A stretch of 64,000 bases of DNA from Symsagittifera roscoffensis (GCF_963678635.1 NC_087062.1:39323330-39387329), one strand, 5' to 3'. Shown: positions 44,925 through 55,381, numbered from the stretch's first letter. The notes: a model not told the origin generated them from the letters alone. Made by a program: numbers and translations.

Positions 44925-45690
44925 AAATATAATTTCTATCAAAGAACGAGATTTTATTTTGCTAGTTGGACCGAGTGGATCTAGAAAATTGCATCTTATT
45001 TTTGATTGGTTAAAAATTGGTAATTTTTAGCCAAAATTTGACAAAAAATTTTTTTTTATCAACAATATCAACCTCTTCATGGACAAATGCAAAGAAAAAA
45101 CCTTAGATTTATCCAAGGAGTTGACTTTGAACTGACTGAAAATCTTCCCAATAATGGAACAAAAGACCTTAAAATTTGGTGACTCTTGTGAAGAAATTTC
45201 AAATTCTAAGCAGTTTGTAAAAGTTGCTACTGCTGGAAGACAAGGGGACTAAATACAAAATATATTTAGCATAACTTGTTTAATCAAAGCAAATTGGGAA
45301 GAGATGTTGAGTTACAAAATACACATATACCTTTTTTTCAAGTCTTTTTCAAGCAACGAGAGATGTTTTACAAATCAATACATTAGGTCAACAACTAGGT
45401 CTAGGATCACAACTGAAAGAGTGGTATCAAGATGCAACATCTACTCCTTATGGTCATTTACTCATTGATTTAACTCCAAAAACAGTTGATTCGCTAAAAT
45501 ATTTCACAAACAGCGGTTCAGTTCCATCAAAATTTTATCTGCCAGCAGGATCAGAAACAAAGTTTTTGGACGATGAGCATACAATACGTCTCTATACTCC
45601 AATATTTCAAATATTTTCCCAAAAACTTCAAAAACAATTCATCATCCATTGTCCAAAAATTACAATTTGTGATCATCCATTATCAATCAC
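44925..45690 (+). pseudogene. Polinton genome-packaging-type ATPase (FtsK/HerA-like), broken
   Basis: The pieces, in shifting frames, run IKERDFILLVGPSGSRKLHL, FDWLKIG, then YQPLHGQMQRKNLRF, IQGVDFELTENLPNNG, DSCEEISNSKQFVKVATAGR, LGQQLGLGSQLKEWYQDATS and GSVPSKFYLPAGSETKFLDD. In Polintons this ATPase is thought to pump DNA into capsids. The Walker A loop (44968-44988) reads GPSGSRKL, so the second Gly and the Ser/Thr after Lys are lost. The Walker B region near 45170 is frameshifted. At least four breaks make it non-functional. Confidence 0.75.
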
Positions 45691-45699
45691 AAAGTACAC

Positions 45700-46058
45700 T
45701 TCCAAAAAAAACCAAAACGAACAAAAGCAAAAAGAAAAAGGAGATTGAACCAAAAAGTTTTGATTTTGTTTCCAGTGCTGTAAATGCGAAGTTGAAAACA
45801 AGTAACAATAAGCACCTTATTGAATTACTTTTGAATTCTCCTAGAATTAGTCTAAGTCAGTCAGAAAATATCATATTAGATAATCGAGACACACAAGAAT
45901 CAATTGTAGACTTTGTGTGTGCACTTAAGCGAAAAAATGTCGACTTTCCCGATATTTACTTTAGCATTTTGGAAGCAACTCAAATTCCACCTAAACTTGT
46001 TATCAACAAGAATGCCAAAGCGAAATACCGAGGAACTTGGATCCCTTTCAAAATCTGA
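45700..46058 (+). CDS. conserved-looking Polinton protein between ATPase and integrase
   Basis: The open frame (part of 45573-46058) from a lysine-rich start encodes FDFVSSAVNAKLKTSNNKHL, ELLLNSPRISLSQSENIILD, NRDTQESIVDFVCALKRKNV and DFPDIYFSILEATQIPPKLV, ending RGTWIPFKI. Its end overlaps the integrase start (46012) by 47 bp in another frame. The N-terminal boundary is uncertain, because the ATPase end runs through the same bases in a different frame. The function is unknown. Confidence 0.45.
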
Positions 46059-46990
46059 AAAGGTAAGTCTGAACAGATTGTATTCTAGGGGTAGAGCTGC
46101 GTACGGTTCTGTGCCAAACTTGAGTAAATCAAGCGGATTGTCAAAAAAGAAAGTAGAACAATTTTTACAAACCAAGACATCGTATATAAAATTTGGTCCT
46201 CCAATCAGACGTTTCCGAAGGCTTCAAGCTTTTTCAAATTATATTAATGAAAATTGGTGTATGGACTTGGCATTTGTGGACGATCTAGCAAGTCAAAACA
46301 GTGGAGTCAAATAATTCTTGGTTGCTGTTGATATTTTTTCGCGGTTTGTCAGAGTTCAAGCAATGAAAACTAAATATGCCAAAGAGACTTTGCAAGCTTT
46401 CAAAAAAATGATTTCTCGAAAAAATACTCCTGAAAAGCTTTGGGTTGATAAAGGAACAGAATATGGGGGAACTTGCAAAATGTTTTGCAAGGAAAAAAAC
46501 ATTAAAGTTTACTCAAAAATGAGTGAAACAAAAGCTGCATTTGCAGAGAGAGAGAGAGAAAGAGAGAGTGATTCAATCATCAAGACACATAATTTACCGC
46601 TACACAGAAGATCATGGTGGAAAATTTATTCACAAGTTGTGGCAATTTGTGTCTACAATGAATTGTTGCTTTAAAAGATCTATTGGAAAATGACCTAGAG
46701 ATGTTAAGAATTTAGATTTTCTCTCAATTCTGTACAATAACCCTCTAACAAGGTATAAGAAACTAAAATTCAAAGTTGGAGACAAGGTGAGAGTTTCAAA
46801 GAATGATATTCCGTTCCGAAAAGGATACAAACCACAATTTCCAGATGAAATTTTTGAAATTTCGGCAATATCTACAAAAAAACCTCCTTTATACATCCTC
46901 AAAGATCTCAACAAAGAAGAAATTCTGGGAAAATTTTATGAAAAAAAGCTAAAAATGTTCAGATTAAAGGTAAACATTTTTTTAAACTAA
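46012..46990 (+). pseudogene. INT: Polinton integrase (DDE, retroviral type) with chromodomain-like tail, broken
   Basis: It starts MPKRNTEELGSLSKSEK. A helix-rich, zinc-binding-like N-terminus leads to the catalytic core. Asp 1 is in CMDLAFVDDL (46264), Asp 2 in WVDKGTEYGG (46447), and Glu in FAER (46546), a D,D-35-E-like order. The C-terminal chromodomain/SH3-like part reads KFKVGDKVRVSKNDIPFRKG, PPLYILKDLNKEEILGKFYE. An in-frame TAA at 46312-46314 interrupts the core. A (GA)n run at 46546-46567 right after the catalytic Glu shifts the frame, and the later part resumes at 46787. The enzyme would insert element ends into host DNA; this copy cannot. Confidence 0.85.
46546..46567 (+). repeat. 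(GA)n microsatellite in the integrase gene
   Basis: A run of GAGAGAGAGAGAAAGAGAGA type directly after the codon for the catalytic Glu, giving an ERERERE peptide that is foreign to the family and shifting the frame. Confidence 0.85.
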
Positions 46991-47010
46991 ATTTCAATCA
47001 ATCAGTTGTC

Positions 47011-47703
47011 ATGGATTCTTTTACTATTGAGTTAGTTTCCAACACTTCTTTTAATTGTTGTCCGAATATAATTCTTAGTTCTCTTACAAACTTTCTACCC
47101 GAGCAAAAACATTTGAAAGGAGAATGGGAGGTTGCTGAGGAGAAAAGAATGATTGTACCGATGCATATTGAACCAGGATTGTATCCAAGTATTGTTGATA
47201 TGAACAACAAAACTCGAGAACGTCTAGGTGCTCAAGCTTTTGAATATAACGGAATCTATGTATCAGTAGATAAATTTACACAAAAGATTGCCGTTCCTTT
47301 ACCTGAGAATGAATCAGTGTTTATTATTCAAAGTTCTGACTTGAGTCACATTTTTGGTTGGGATTTAGAACAAAGTCAAACAGGGGTTAAAATGAAAGGA
47401 AAAGGTCCACATTACTCTCAGCATTTTTACGACATTATATGAATGCAATCTGTGATGATATATAGTGATATTATAGAGTATAACATAGTCGGTGATACAA
47501 AAAGTCCCTTATTGCGTTGTATTCCATTTATCTCCAAAGTAAAAAGTGGAGACATAATTGCTACAGGGCAGTACATGAATTATCAGTCCTTTACAAATTT
47601 ACAATTTAAGAAACTGTTGAAAACTTCTTTCTATTGTATCAAGATAGAACTAAGAGATAGTACATGGGAAAAAATTTCTTTTGTGTCCGTAGGAATTACC
47701 TGA
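47011..47703 (+). pseudogene. PY: Polinton minor capsid (penton-like) protein, one in-frame stop
   Basis: It starts MDSFTIELVSNTSFNCCPNI, SSLTNFLPEQKHLKGEWEVA. After a visibly shortened middle it continues EPGLYPSIVDMNNKTRERLG, VDKFTQKIAVPLPENESVFI and IFGWDLEQSQTGVKMKGKGP. A TGA at 47440-47442 is the only stop; the same frame continues to 47703 with YSDIIEYNIVGDTKSPLLRC, FTNLQFKKLLKTSF and DSTWEKISFVSVGIT. The order in the element and the size fit the single jelly-roll minor capsid protein. The call is by position and recalled family sequence, not by a structural match. Confidence 0.6.
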
Positions 47704-47762
47704 GTTTTTCTTTTGTTCCGCAAGATTTCATATAAACTTTTTTGATTTAAACTTCATACGAA

Positions 47763-48130
47763 ATGGTTGCCCAAAACTCAGCAGATTTCCCTATTTTTCG
47801 AGGACATGCAAGACAACGTGGAAGAGGTTCTGGAGCTCTCGCACAAACTCTTGGGAGAATTGCAATCCACTTTATTAAAAAATATATAGTCCCAGCTGCG
47901 AAAAAAATTGGAGCAGGTTTGTTTGAAATCGCTGCTCCAGAGATTGGGGAAGTTGTTAGTGGACGTAAAAACTCAAAACATTTGCAAAAGATGTGAAAAC
48001 AAAAGCAATTTGGAAACAATTGGGAGGTGGAAAAAGAAATAAAAGCGTAGAACTGGTAGAACCAGATCCATTTCTCGAAAAAGTAGATCGAAAAACAGTC
48101 GATTTTGCAAAGACCTTTTTGACAAAATAA
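47763..48130 (+). pseudogene. small basic Gly/Ala-rich Polinton protein, frameshifted
   Basis: From ATG at 47763 it encodes FPIFRGHARQRGRGSGALAQ, an amphipathic GRIAIHFIKKYIVPAAKKIG segment and EIAAPEIGEVVSGRK, then stops at 47994. A one-base shift restores KAIWKQLGGGKRNKSVELVE, EPDPFLEKVDRKTVDFAKTF to a stop at 48128-48130, one base before the capsid gene. A basic, Arg/Gly-rich start with an amphipathic helix resembles adenovirus-like core or membrane-active minor proteins; this is inference. Confidence 0.45.
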
Positions 48131-48131
48131 A

Positions 48132-49459
48132 ATGACTGTAAACCAAAATCTTTTTCGGTACGGGGCTTTAACAAATTCTTCCTTGGAGATTTTTGATAAT
48201 GTCCCAGTTTTGGAAACAATTATGCCATCTTACACACAAGAAGTATTCCTGTGCACTTCTCTGGATGGAAGCAGCATTGAGTTTGAATTTGAAACGGATC
48301 GTAATCTCTACTTAAATATGCGTGAAACCCATCTTAGTTTAAAGCTTCAGCTGTTCAAGGGAAGACTTTTTGATGCTTTCAAAAAAGAAAAAGCAGAACA
48401 TAAAGCAAAGTCTGCGGATGACTCAGATGAGGAACCACAAACTTACTTAACTTATGTAAACAATCTACTACATTCACTATTCTCCAATTGTGAGATTTAT
48501 TTTAACAATACAATGGTTTTCAACGCCAATGGATTATATCCTCATAAGGCAAAAAAATCGAACGAATTCAACTCGTCAACAGAGAGTAATAAAGGAGTAC
48601 TTGCTTGTCATGGATGTTGTTATGAAGAATATCCTGATGCGTTTGATATGCATCCATTCACTGATAGAGCAAATTCCTTGGGATCAGAGATAACTTTTTC
48701 CTTTTATGGCAGGCTTGCCATTGATTTGTTTACTTGCAGAAAATAGTTGCTACCAAAAACCAGATTTCGAAATAAAGAGTTAAACTGATTCGAGTTAAAC
48801 CTAATTTTTACATGTTATCTGATAATCCAAATGTCAGTCTGAAAATTTTTGATTGTTCACTGTTTACTAGAAGAATTTTAGTTGCTGAACCTAATCATCA
48901 ATATTTGCACCGGATTCTGGAAAGAGAACCTGCTCAATACTATTACATGGAAACTATAGCAAGAATCTTTATCATTCCATCTCGTCGAAACCAATTCATA
49001 CAAGCAAATATATTCAATAACCCTCGAATAAGAAAAGTAGCTGTTGCAATGAATACAAATTCAGCTGTTGCAGAATCTTTTCATGAAAACTTTTTCAGCT
49101 ATCATCAATTCCATTTGAGAGAGCTTAGAATTATTTGGGGTGGAAGAGCATTTGTTTCATTAGATACAACTTCTCCTTGTCGTCCTTATGTCACAACAAT
49201 GAAAGCAATGCAGTTTAACGAAGATTTCCCAGCTCTTTCTATGGAAGATTTTCAAACTCACTATATTCTTGTTTTTGACTTCACTTCACTACAGGATGCA
49301 GCTGAACAGTTGCATTATCCAGAACTTAGTAAAGAAAGCCGGAGATAAGCAACGTTTTTCCAATTTCCCTTGTATCAAGTAACGGAAGTGATAGTCTTGG
49401 GAGAAAGCCTATCAAATATTCAAATTGACAAATTCGGAACAGTCGCTAAAAATGATTAG
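48132..49459 (+). pseudogene. PX: Polinton major capsid protein (double jelly-roll), frameshifted
   Basis: Three consecutive pieces cover most of the protein. Piece 1 (48132-48746, 204 aa) includes SSIEFEFETDRNLYLNMRET, LTYVNNLLHSLFSNCEIYFN and DAFDMHPFTDRANSLGSEIT. Piece 2 (48812-49348, 178 aa) includes DCSLFTRRILVAEPNHQYLH, ETIARIFIIPSRRNQFIQAN and SPCRPYVTTMKAMQFNEDFP. Piece 3 (to 49459) has QFPLYQVTEVIVLGESLSNI, QIDKFGTVAKND and a stop. The total of about 440 aa fits a Polinton major capsid protein that would form hexon-like capsomers. A stop after LFTCRK and a shift at about 49346 are the main breaks, so it is one of the youngest-looking genes of the element. Confidence 0.8.
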
Positions 49460-49567
49460 TTTTTCTGAGTTTTCAGGTTCCTATAAAAAGGTTGTAACTT
49501 TTTTGGGACTTTTCATTGTTATTGTCTCTGTGCTATCTATTTAATAATTCTTTAGACCTAAATCTCA

Positions 49568-49744
49568 ATGCAGACTGAAGTTTGGGCAAAGCTGAGTTTG
49601 GGCAAAGCAGACAATGAATGCTGTTTAAATGAAAACCCGAGAAGTTTCTTCAACCTAGACTGCAAACCAGTGTTCAATAATCTTTGTCCAGTTCATAAGA
49701 CTTCTGTATGGGACTTTGTTGATTCAATATCTAAATGCATGTAA
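49568..49744 (+). CDS. small Cys-containing ORF, 58 aa
   Basis: MQTEVWAKLSLGKADNECCL, then FFNLDCKPVFNNLCPVHKTS, stopping at 49742-49744. It has four or five cysteines and no membrane segment. A short direct repeat in its DNA (TTTGGGCAAAG twice) hints at a small local duplication. It may be a genuine small element gene or chance; it lies between the capsid and protease genes. Confidence 0.3.
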   Translation: MQTEVWAKLSLGKADNECCLNENPRSFFNLDCKPVFNNLCPVHKTSVWDFVDSISKCM

Positions 49745-49784
49745 AACATGAATCTTAGTTTTTTTATCCTAATTTACACTATGA

Positions 49785-50068
49785 AACTATCTACATCTGT
49801 GTTTTTAGATGTAAATCAGCTAACAATTGCAAAGATGGATAATTTTTCACTCCTGAAAATTATTGAAAGAACTTCTCAACTCAGGTACAAGTACATGGGA
49901 TCTTACCCCTCTGATAAAGTTCCTCGACTAAAAAAATACTCTTTTGCAATCATCAACTCAGCTCCAAACAATGATAGAGGGGAACACTGGATCATGATAG
50001 CTCGATTGGACAAAACTTACTACTTTGCAGATTTTTTGGTTCAAAAACAACAACTTATTGCTTTCTGA
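49785..50068 (+). pseudogene. PRO: Polinton adenovirus-type cysteine protease, C-terminally truncated
   Basis: The open part encodes FLDVNQLTIAKMDNFSLLKI, QLRYKYMGSYPSDKVPRLKK, YSFAIINSAPNNDRGEHWIM and DKTYYFADFL. GEHW carries the catalytic His (codon 49985-49987) and the following YFADF includes the conserved acidic residue. The frame ends at 50068, just before the terminal repeat, so the C-terminal half with the catalytic Cys is missing. In intact elements this protease matures capsid proteins. Confidence 0.75.
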
Positions 50069-50078
50069 TAAAAAAGTA

Positions 50079-50518
50079 TTTGAAAAACTTTTGAGTTTTT
50101 TCGAAGTTTCAGTAGGTTTCAGCCTTGTTTCAAGCAGATAGAAAGTAAGAGTATCTTATAAACTGTTATTAGGTCGAACTATAACAAATCTTATCGTGTC
50201 TTGAAATTTTTTTATGAAACTTACCATGCACCAAAAACGAATTAAAAGACCTTCCTTCCACAATCTACACGTCATTAACAATTATTTTTTCCAATTAGAT
50301 AACGCGCACCGAAACTTTCGCAAAAAAACTAGACAATTCCACACAAAAACCAAAACAAACATTCGTTTTTCTTATCATTATCTTACCACCACACAAAACA
50401 TAAAACCTTACCATTGGTAATCCCTATCTTAATACATTGTAGACTCTATACCCAATCCTAATACATAGCTGGGTAACCAGGTGATCTACTCCCTATCTTA
50501 ATACATGGAGGTCACCCA
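50079..50518 (-). repeat. Polinton right terminal inverted repeat
   Basis: The reverse complement of 38153-38642, ending GTCACCCA at 50518. Landmarks include AACCTTACCATTGGTAAT, ATCTTAATACATTGTAGACT and GGTTTCAGCCTTGTTTCAAG. It is about 50 bp shorter than the left repeat because of an internal deletion near 50200. Confidence 0.9.
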
Positions 50519-50519
50519 C

Positions 50520-51500
50520 CAATCCCCCCCCTCCCCACTTCAGCCCCAACATATAATACTGTTATGCGATAAAAAAGAAGACCGCTACTCCGACATCATC
50601 GCTTAGGTGCGCACTAAAATAAGTTTGCGCTACTTCGCAGCTCAATTTTATGCATCCGTGGTTCGCAATCTATACGTCGTTGCGCAGCTATTGAAGCGTC
50701 GATCTGAACCGTTGTTGTGGAGGGGATGCTGCTGCAGTAATTTACACAGGTTATTTCATGTGCAAGTTCGCATCCATGTAAGTGAATACTTGCGTGTATA
50801 TACACACAACTTTATAATTTTTTTAAGTTATTGTCTAAAAATATTCTATCTCTAGTGCTGTAAAATTATTTCTCCACTTCTTGTTGTAATGTTTTTGACA
50901 AGCCCGTTACTCACACTGTACGGTGGAGTGCAGCGTGGAACTCAGGACACCCGATCGTGCTGTCTAAATCTTACCATTGCGCGTTGTTTGACATTCAAAT
51001 GGGCTCCGGAGCACGTTCCTTTTTATCTTTTTTGAATTTTTTTTTTAAAATTGCACTTTATAGAGCTGCTTTTTGTCCTGTTCTCACTAGTAGCAGTGAA
51101 GCGCAGCTTCACTTGTGTGGAAGGAATACCACCGACGTTTTGTTTTCTCGCTGATCTATCTGCTGTATCTACACGATTAGAACAGTATAAATTGACAAGT
51201 TTTACTGAAAAAAAAAACGAATCAGCCAATGGACTTGATTTTGTCGAAGATTATACTAGCCTGGGATACTAGCTAAAATAAAGTTCACCTTTTTCAATTT
51301 AGTTCACGAGACCTACAAAATGAAGAAGATTGGAGTGCAAAAAAAAACAAAATTTAAGAGCAAAAGAGGAAAACATTTCGTTGATATTTGAGAGCTGGGA
51401 TATCTATCTAAAAAATACTTACCAGGCCAAGTGTAATTGTTGCCCAAACAAAAAGCGAGCAAAGCGAGATCTCCTCCCTTATCAGTCAGTTTTAATTGGT
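50520..51500. other. stretch without recognised genes right of the Polinton
   Basis: No exon or known repeat is recognised. It starts with a C-rich run and later contains the hairpin GAAGCGCAGCTTC near 51097, related to the terminal hairpins of the R repeats. Confidence 0.4.
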
Positions 51501-51523
51501 TCCATTCAGCTTTTATCCTTGCA

Positions 51524-51599
51524 GCAGTTTGATTTGCTGGTTGACTCCAACACGAAAACTGACTCCGAGTCCGAGAAAAAGCAATACCGATTCATGTGA
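51524..51599 (+). CDS. possible terminal exon of an unidentified host gene
   Basis: A good polypyrimidine tract and TCCTTGCAG end at 51523. The next 75 bp are open to TGA and read QFDLLVDSNTKTDSESEKKQ, YRFM. The codon composition is like the two host genes and unlike the flanking AT-rich DNA. I do not recognise the protein. It may equally be chance. Confidence 0.3.
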
Positions 51600-51873
51600 A
51601 TGAAAGTTTCAGTTTTTATCTGAAATTCGTTTACTATTTTGCTGAAAAATGTAACGTTGAATTTTAAGACTTTGAGGCTTCTCATGTAACTTTTAGAAAA
51701 CTAACTCATTATCTGTCTTTTCTCAAAAAATGTTCGAGCAGTAGCAACAAATTTGCGTAGCCGGTGTATAGAAATCAATTTTTGTTGCTAGATACTCCTG
51801 CCTAAAATGATGAGTTTTTAGGTTAATTGACTTGCATGAAAATTCTGAAAAATGCGAATTCGATTGTCTTAGG

Positions 51874-52486
51874 CAGACGCGGATTTAGGAATTCGATCCC
51901 CCCTCGGGGATTCGACCCCTGCCAATCCAAAGGGTCCGCCTTTTGTACTATTTTCCAATATCCATTTTTGGTGTTGGAACCTAAAAAATTTTTAAAGGCG
52001 CCCTCGAGTCAAAATTTCTATGCAAAAAGTGCCTAAAAACGCCTTTTTTGACCTGTTTTTTTTTCAACTTTGCTTCCGGTGCAGAAAATTTGGCCAACAC
52101 AGGGTTTTTTAGTGCTTTTGAAGACCTCGTACATCAATTTAGTCGGCCTATTTTCCAATATTCATTTTTGATGATGGACCCTAAAAATTTTCCAAAAGCG
52201 CCCTCGGCGCCAATATATACTAATTTTGAGGGGGCAGCGCACCGAAAAAACGCGATTTTTTGGTCAAAATTTTCCAAAAAGTGCCCAAGAACGCTTCTTG
52301 GCCTGCTTTTTTCCCAAAATTTTGCCTGCGGCGCAGAAAATTTGGCCAAAACTGGGACCAAGCAGTGCTTTGGGAGTGCTCGAAAGATCAATTTGGTCGA
52401 CCTAAAAAAAAGGTCGACAAAATTTTCGAAATTTTTTTTCGTAAATGTGCCCCTCCCCCCTCGAGAAAATTCTAGATCCACCCCTG
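51874..52486 (+). mobile_element. hAT-like non-autonomous element with partly doubled interior
   Basis: The left end CAGACGCGGATTTAGG and the right end CTAGATCCACCCCTG are inverted relatives, each followed inward by a C-rich/CTCGAG or CTCGGGG block. The interior holds two related units (from about 51950 and from 52148), each with TATTTTCCAATAT, a GGCGCC-type palindrome, AAAAAGTGCC and a GC-rich GCAGAAAATTTGGCCAA. Flanking 8-mers (GTCTTAGG, AGTGTATT) do not match. Confidence 0.6.
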
Positions 52487-53131
52487 AGTGTATTTTAAAA
52501 TGTGAATAAATTATTTTGAAATGGTATTGAAATTATTTGGCTAATTGAAGCACTTAATTTTGAAGCAAAATAGTTTCCTATCAAGATGTTGAAATTTTGA
52601 TTTTTGGGAGGAATTAGTAAAAAGACCCAAAAACTTTGTTCAACAGTGCCAAAAGGCTAAGCCAAAGACTGCTAACCCGGATATCTCCTGTGTATGGCCA
52701 CCGGGGGGCGATAACTGGCTCTAGTTATAAAGTGCGTCCTTTCAATTGCTAGCAAGCTCGCAACACGCCGTTTTTGTCATTTTTGTAGCAAATTAAAATG
52801 TTGTTGAACAGCAAATGAAGTAAAAATTCTTCGTTTTGACCAGTCCCATATTAATATCTTGCATTTCTTAGTGATATCGATACCAATTTTGTTATAAGAT
52901 TTTTAATTTTCATTTTTCAACATGTAGGGGGTACAATCGAAAAGACTCGATTTTTGCGGGTAAATAACAATTTTCGATGTTATTTGGGCATTATAAGATT
53001 CGGCCATGAGAATAGGACCCTCTTAATCTAAGGAAAGATGAGGGTGTTCAACGTGCCGAAGTGCCACAGTGGCGAAGCGGAAAAAGTGTTGAACAGTGCC
53101 GAGAAAATTCGGATCCCCCGAGATTGTTAAG
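52148..53131 (+). repeat. segmental duplication block A, copy 1
   Basis: Nearly identical to 59601-60582 (984 versus 982 bp) from TATTTTCCAATAT to GAGATTGTTAAG. It includes the right part of the hAT-like element and about 640 bp of shared flank, so it was copied as genomic DNA, not by transposition of the element. Confidence 0.88.
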
Positions 53132-53708
53132 TATAGATCCGAGGGCTGAACTGAAGATTTAACTTGCAATCTTAGTTTTGCCAATGCTGGTTGGTCCTTT
53201 TCACGCTCCCTTGTAGCAAAGAAAATTGCGCTAGTACAATCAGCGAATTATTCGCAAAAACTGTTTAAAATATTCAATTCATTTTATGGCGCTTGTCACT
53301 TTGTCGACGGTTGATATTATTGAAGTTTCTGAAAACAATTCAGAATATCCGTTGATATTCAATCTGACACCAAACAAATGTTTTTCTGAAGGGAGAGAAA
53401 GTTACAAGTTGTCATGGTTGAAAAAGTAAAGTCAACTTATTTGGTTTCTTCAACATTCCGTCACTAGGACGGTCAGTGCACAAGTGCCATTCGGTCAGAA
53501 TGTAACAATTATTGGAGACAGTTCGTACTTGTTTGCAAGACGTCTGTTGTATTTTTCAGAACATGCAAATCGAGTAATCAGGCTACCAATGAGTCAACTT
53601 TTGCCTATCTGCAGCGTGTTGGTCCTTTTTTTGTCCTAGCTTTCTTATTTTTTATCATTGTCTGTTGTTATGCTAACCGATTGAGCAACCGAATAAAATT
53701 GTCTTTTT

Positions 53709-53919
53709 GGCTCTTTTCCAGTTCCCCCCTTTCAAATTCAATTTTGAAAAGTCGTTTTAACGTTGAAATGCATTGAAATTTGGCGTGGTGAACAAATCGA
53801 CTATTCTGAACATATTTGTTCTTTATACTTTACAGCGTAACATCACGCATTTAGCCGTAATAACACGTAAAACAAATATAAAACTCGGTATTTTGAAAGG
53901 GGGGGACTGGAAAAGAGCG
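53709..53919. mobile_element. MITE-1 copy a (211 bp) with 8-bp TSD
   Basis: The terminal inverted repeats GGCTCTTTTCCAGTTCCCCC and its complement are flanked by GTCTTTTT at 53701-53708 and 53920-53927. It has an AT-rich interior with no coding capacity. It is inverted relative to copies b and c. The 8-bp TSD points to hAT-type mobilisation. Confidence 0.88.
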
Positions 53920-53952
53920 GTCTTTTTTTGCTCCATTGATGTGTTGTTGCTT

Positions 53953-54209
53953 CAAAAATAACATAGAAGGCAAGCCAATATTATAAATCAGATAGATTTA
54001 TAATGTATTCTTTTCGAGCAACGTTGAAAGCAAGCGACTCAAAGTGTACGCAGAATATCAGCTGTATATAGTGTCTATGTTAACCATGGACAAGGTCATT
54101 TATTTCTTTCATTCCTTCCAAGATGTGACAATTTATTCACTTCAGCCGCTTTAGGCCAAAAACGACCTTATGATCGATAGTTCGACTCAAGCATATATTT
54201 CCCGTGCTA

Positions 54210-54260
<51 letters not shown>

Positions 54261-54675
54261 GGCCCCTGCGCAAGGATGACACGCAAAATCTTGAAGCGTT
54301 CCATATTTTTCACGATCTTCAAATCCTGCCGTGGAGTTGAAGTTTTTGCCGCTTAAGTTGTCCGTGCAAAGATCGGTATCGGAAAAACATGGAACTCATA
54401 GATTTATAGATTATGGCAATAATTGTCGTCAGTGCCTCTCAAAAATTAATTCAAAAAAGCAATTAACTGCAACTAGATGAATTTTGAACTCAATTGGAAG
54501 ACCGTAATTCAATTATAATTTATACCCAAACAGTTTTAGGTACAAGCAAGTTAACGGAAATGAGGCAGGGTAATTACATTAGAGAAAAAGTTTTGAAACG
54601 ACCCATTTTTCTGTTTTTCTGCTCTTTGATCCGTTCTGCTGTATTTTACTTATTGCTCCGTAGGGTTGTGCAGTT
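53953..54675 (+). repeat. segmental duplication block B, copy 1 (carries U6)
   Basis: It matches 62145-62864 from AACATAGAAGGCAAGCC to GGGTTGTGCAGTT, with a handful of substitutions. Confidence 0.88.
54204..54310 (+). ncRNA. U6: U6 spliceosomal snRNA gene, copy 1
   Basis: A full-length match to metazoan U6: the 5' hairpin GTGCTAGCTTCGGCAGCAC, ACAGAGA box, AGATTAGC, and the internal stem region GCCCCTGCGCAAGGATGA, ending in TTTTT, which also terminates Pol III. U6 is the catalytic RNA of the spliceosome. Relative to the usual metazoan sequence it reads AATCTTGAAG where AATCGTGAAG is expected near the 3' end; copy 2 has the expected base there. A shared upstream segment (54000-54203) probably holds the PSE and TATA-like elements, but I cannot place them firmly. 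Confidence 0.95.
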
Positions 54676-55381
54676 ACCATTGTCCCAGGATGACCGAAAC
54701 TTCTTATCATACAATTTTCATATATGAGAAACTTCTTGTCATACAATTCCATACGTACAGAAAATTGTATGAAATCTCTATGATAAACATTTTTCCATAT
54801 ATGAAAATTGTATGATAAGTGTTTTTCCATAAAAGTTCAATTATAAAAATTCGCACGTGGGGGGGAAAAGGAAAAAGAGCCAATTACTTGAAAAAGTTTT
54901 TTGTGTCGCCATCAAAAAAAAGCCAGTATGGGAATATATGGGAATTGTATGACAAGCATTTTTTTCAAAAAATGAAAACCTCGGTTTTTTATTACCAGAC
55001 TGTTTTATTAGAATCAAAGGCTCTTTTCCAGTTCCCCCCCTTTTCAAAATAACGAGTTTTATATTTGTTTTACGTGTTATTACGGCTAAATGCGGATGTT
55101 ACGCTGTAAAGTATATGAAGAACAAATCTGTTCAGAATTGTCGATTTGTTCACCACGCCAAATTTCATTGCATTGTGACAACGTTAAATAGACTTTTCAA
55201 AAATGAATTATAAAGGGGGGGAACTGGAAAAGAGCCCAATCAAACAGCCACAGAAATAAGTTTACATCTTTTTTCAACCATTTTTAGAAATTGTATGAAA
55301 ATTGTATGACAAGCATTTTTCCACACACTTGATGTATGGAATTGTATGATAAGCATTTTCGGTGTATGGAGGTCAACCGGG
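54676..55381. mobile_element. insertion rich in inverted CTTATCATACAATT motifs (absent from copy 2)
   Basis: The segment is missing between GCAGTT and GTCTTAGG in the second duplicon (62864). It begins with two copies of CTT(A/G)TCATACAATT and then carries at least five copies in the opposite orientation (AATTGTATGA(T/C)AAGC), the last close to its right end. This gives imperfect terminal inverted repeats around a CGAAA(A/C) block. MITE-1 copy b is nested in it at 55019. No coding capacity is seen. Confidence 0.6.
55019..55236. mobile_element. MITE-1 copy b (218 bp) with 8-bp TSD
   Basis: GGCTCTTTTCCAGTTCCCCC ends, flanked by GAATCAAA (55011-55018) and CAATCAAA (55237-55244), 7 of 8 identical. 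The interior shares TGTTTTACGTGTTATTACGG with copies a and c. Confidence 0.85.

Larger units (their letters stand above)
38153..50518. mobile_element. Polinton/Maverick DNA transposon, nearly complete, decayed
   Basis: A 12.4-kb unit bounded by inverted repeats that both end TGGGTGACCTCCATG... . Between them lies the standard gene set of Polintons: protein-primed DNA polymerase B on the minus strand; retroviral-type integrase, packaging-type ATPase, adenovirus-type protease, and major and minor capsid proteins on the plus strand. Polintons replicate with their own polymerase, insert with the integrase, and encode virion proteins, so they are considered virus-like transposons. Typical length is 15-20 kb, so this copy has lost sequence. 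Almost every gene is interrupted. I find no matching 6-bp target duplication (CGCAAA versus CCAATC). Confidence 0.92.

Noticed and set aside
38147-50524. 6-bp target duplication for the Polinton
   Set aside because: The flanking hexamers CGCAAA and CCAATC do not match. Later deletion or rearrangement at one end is possible, but it cannot be shown here.
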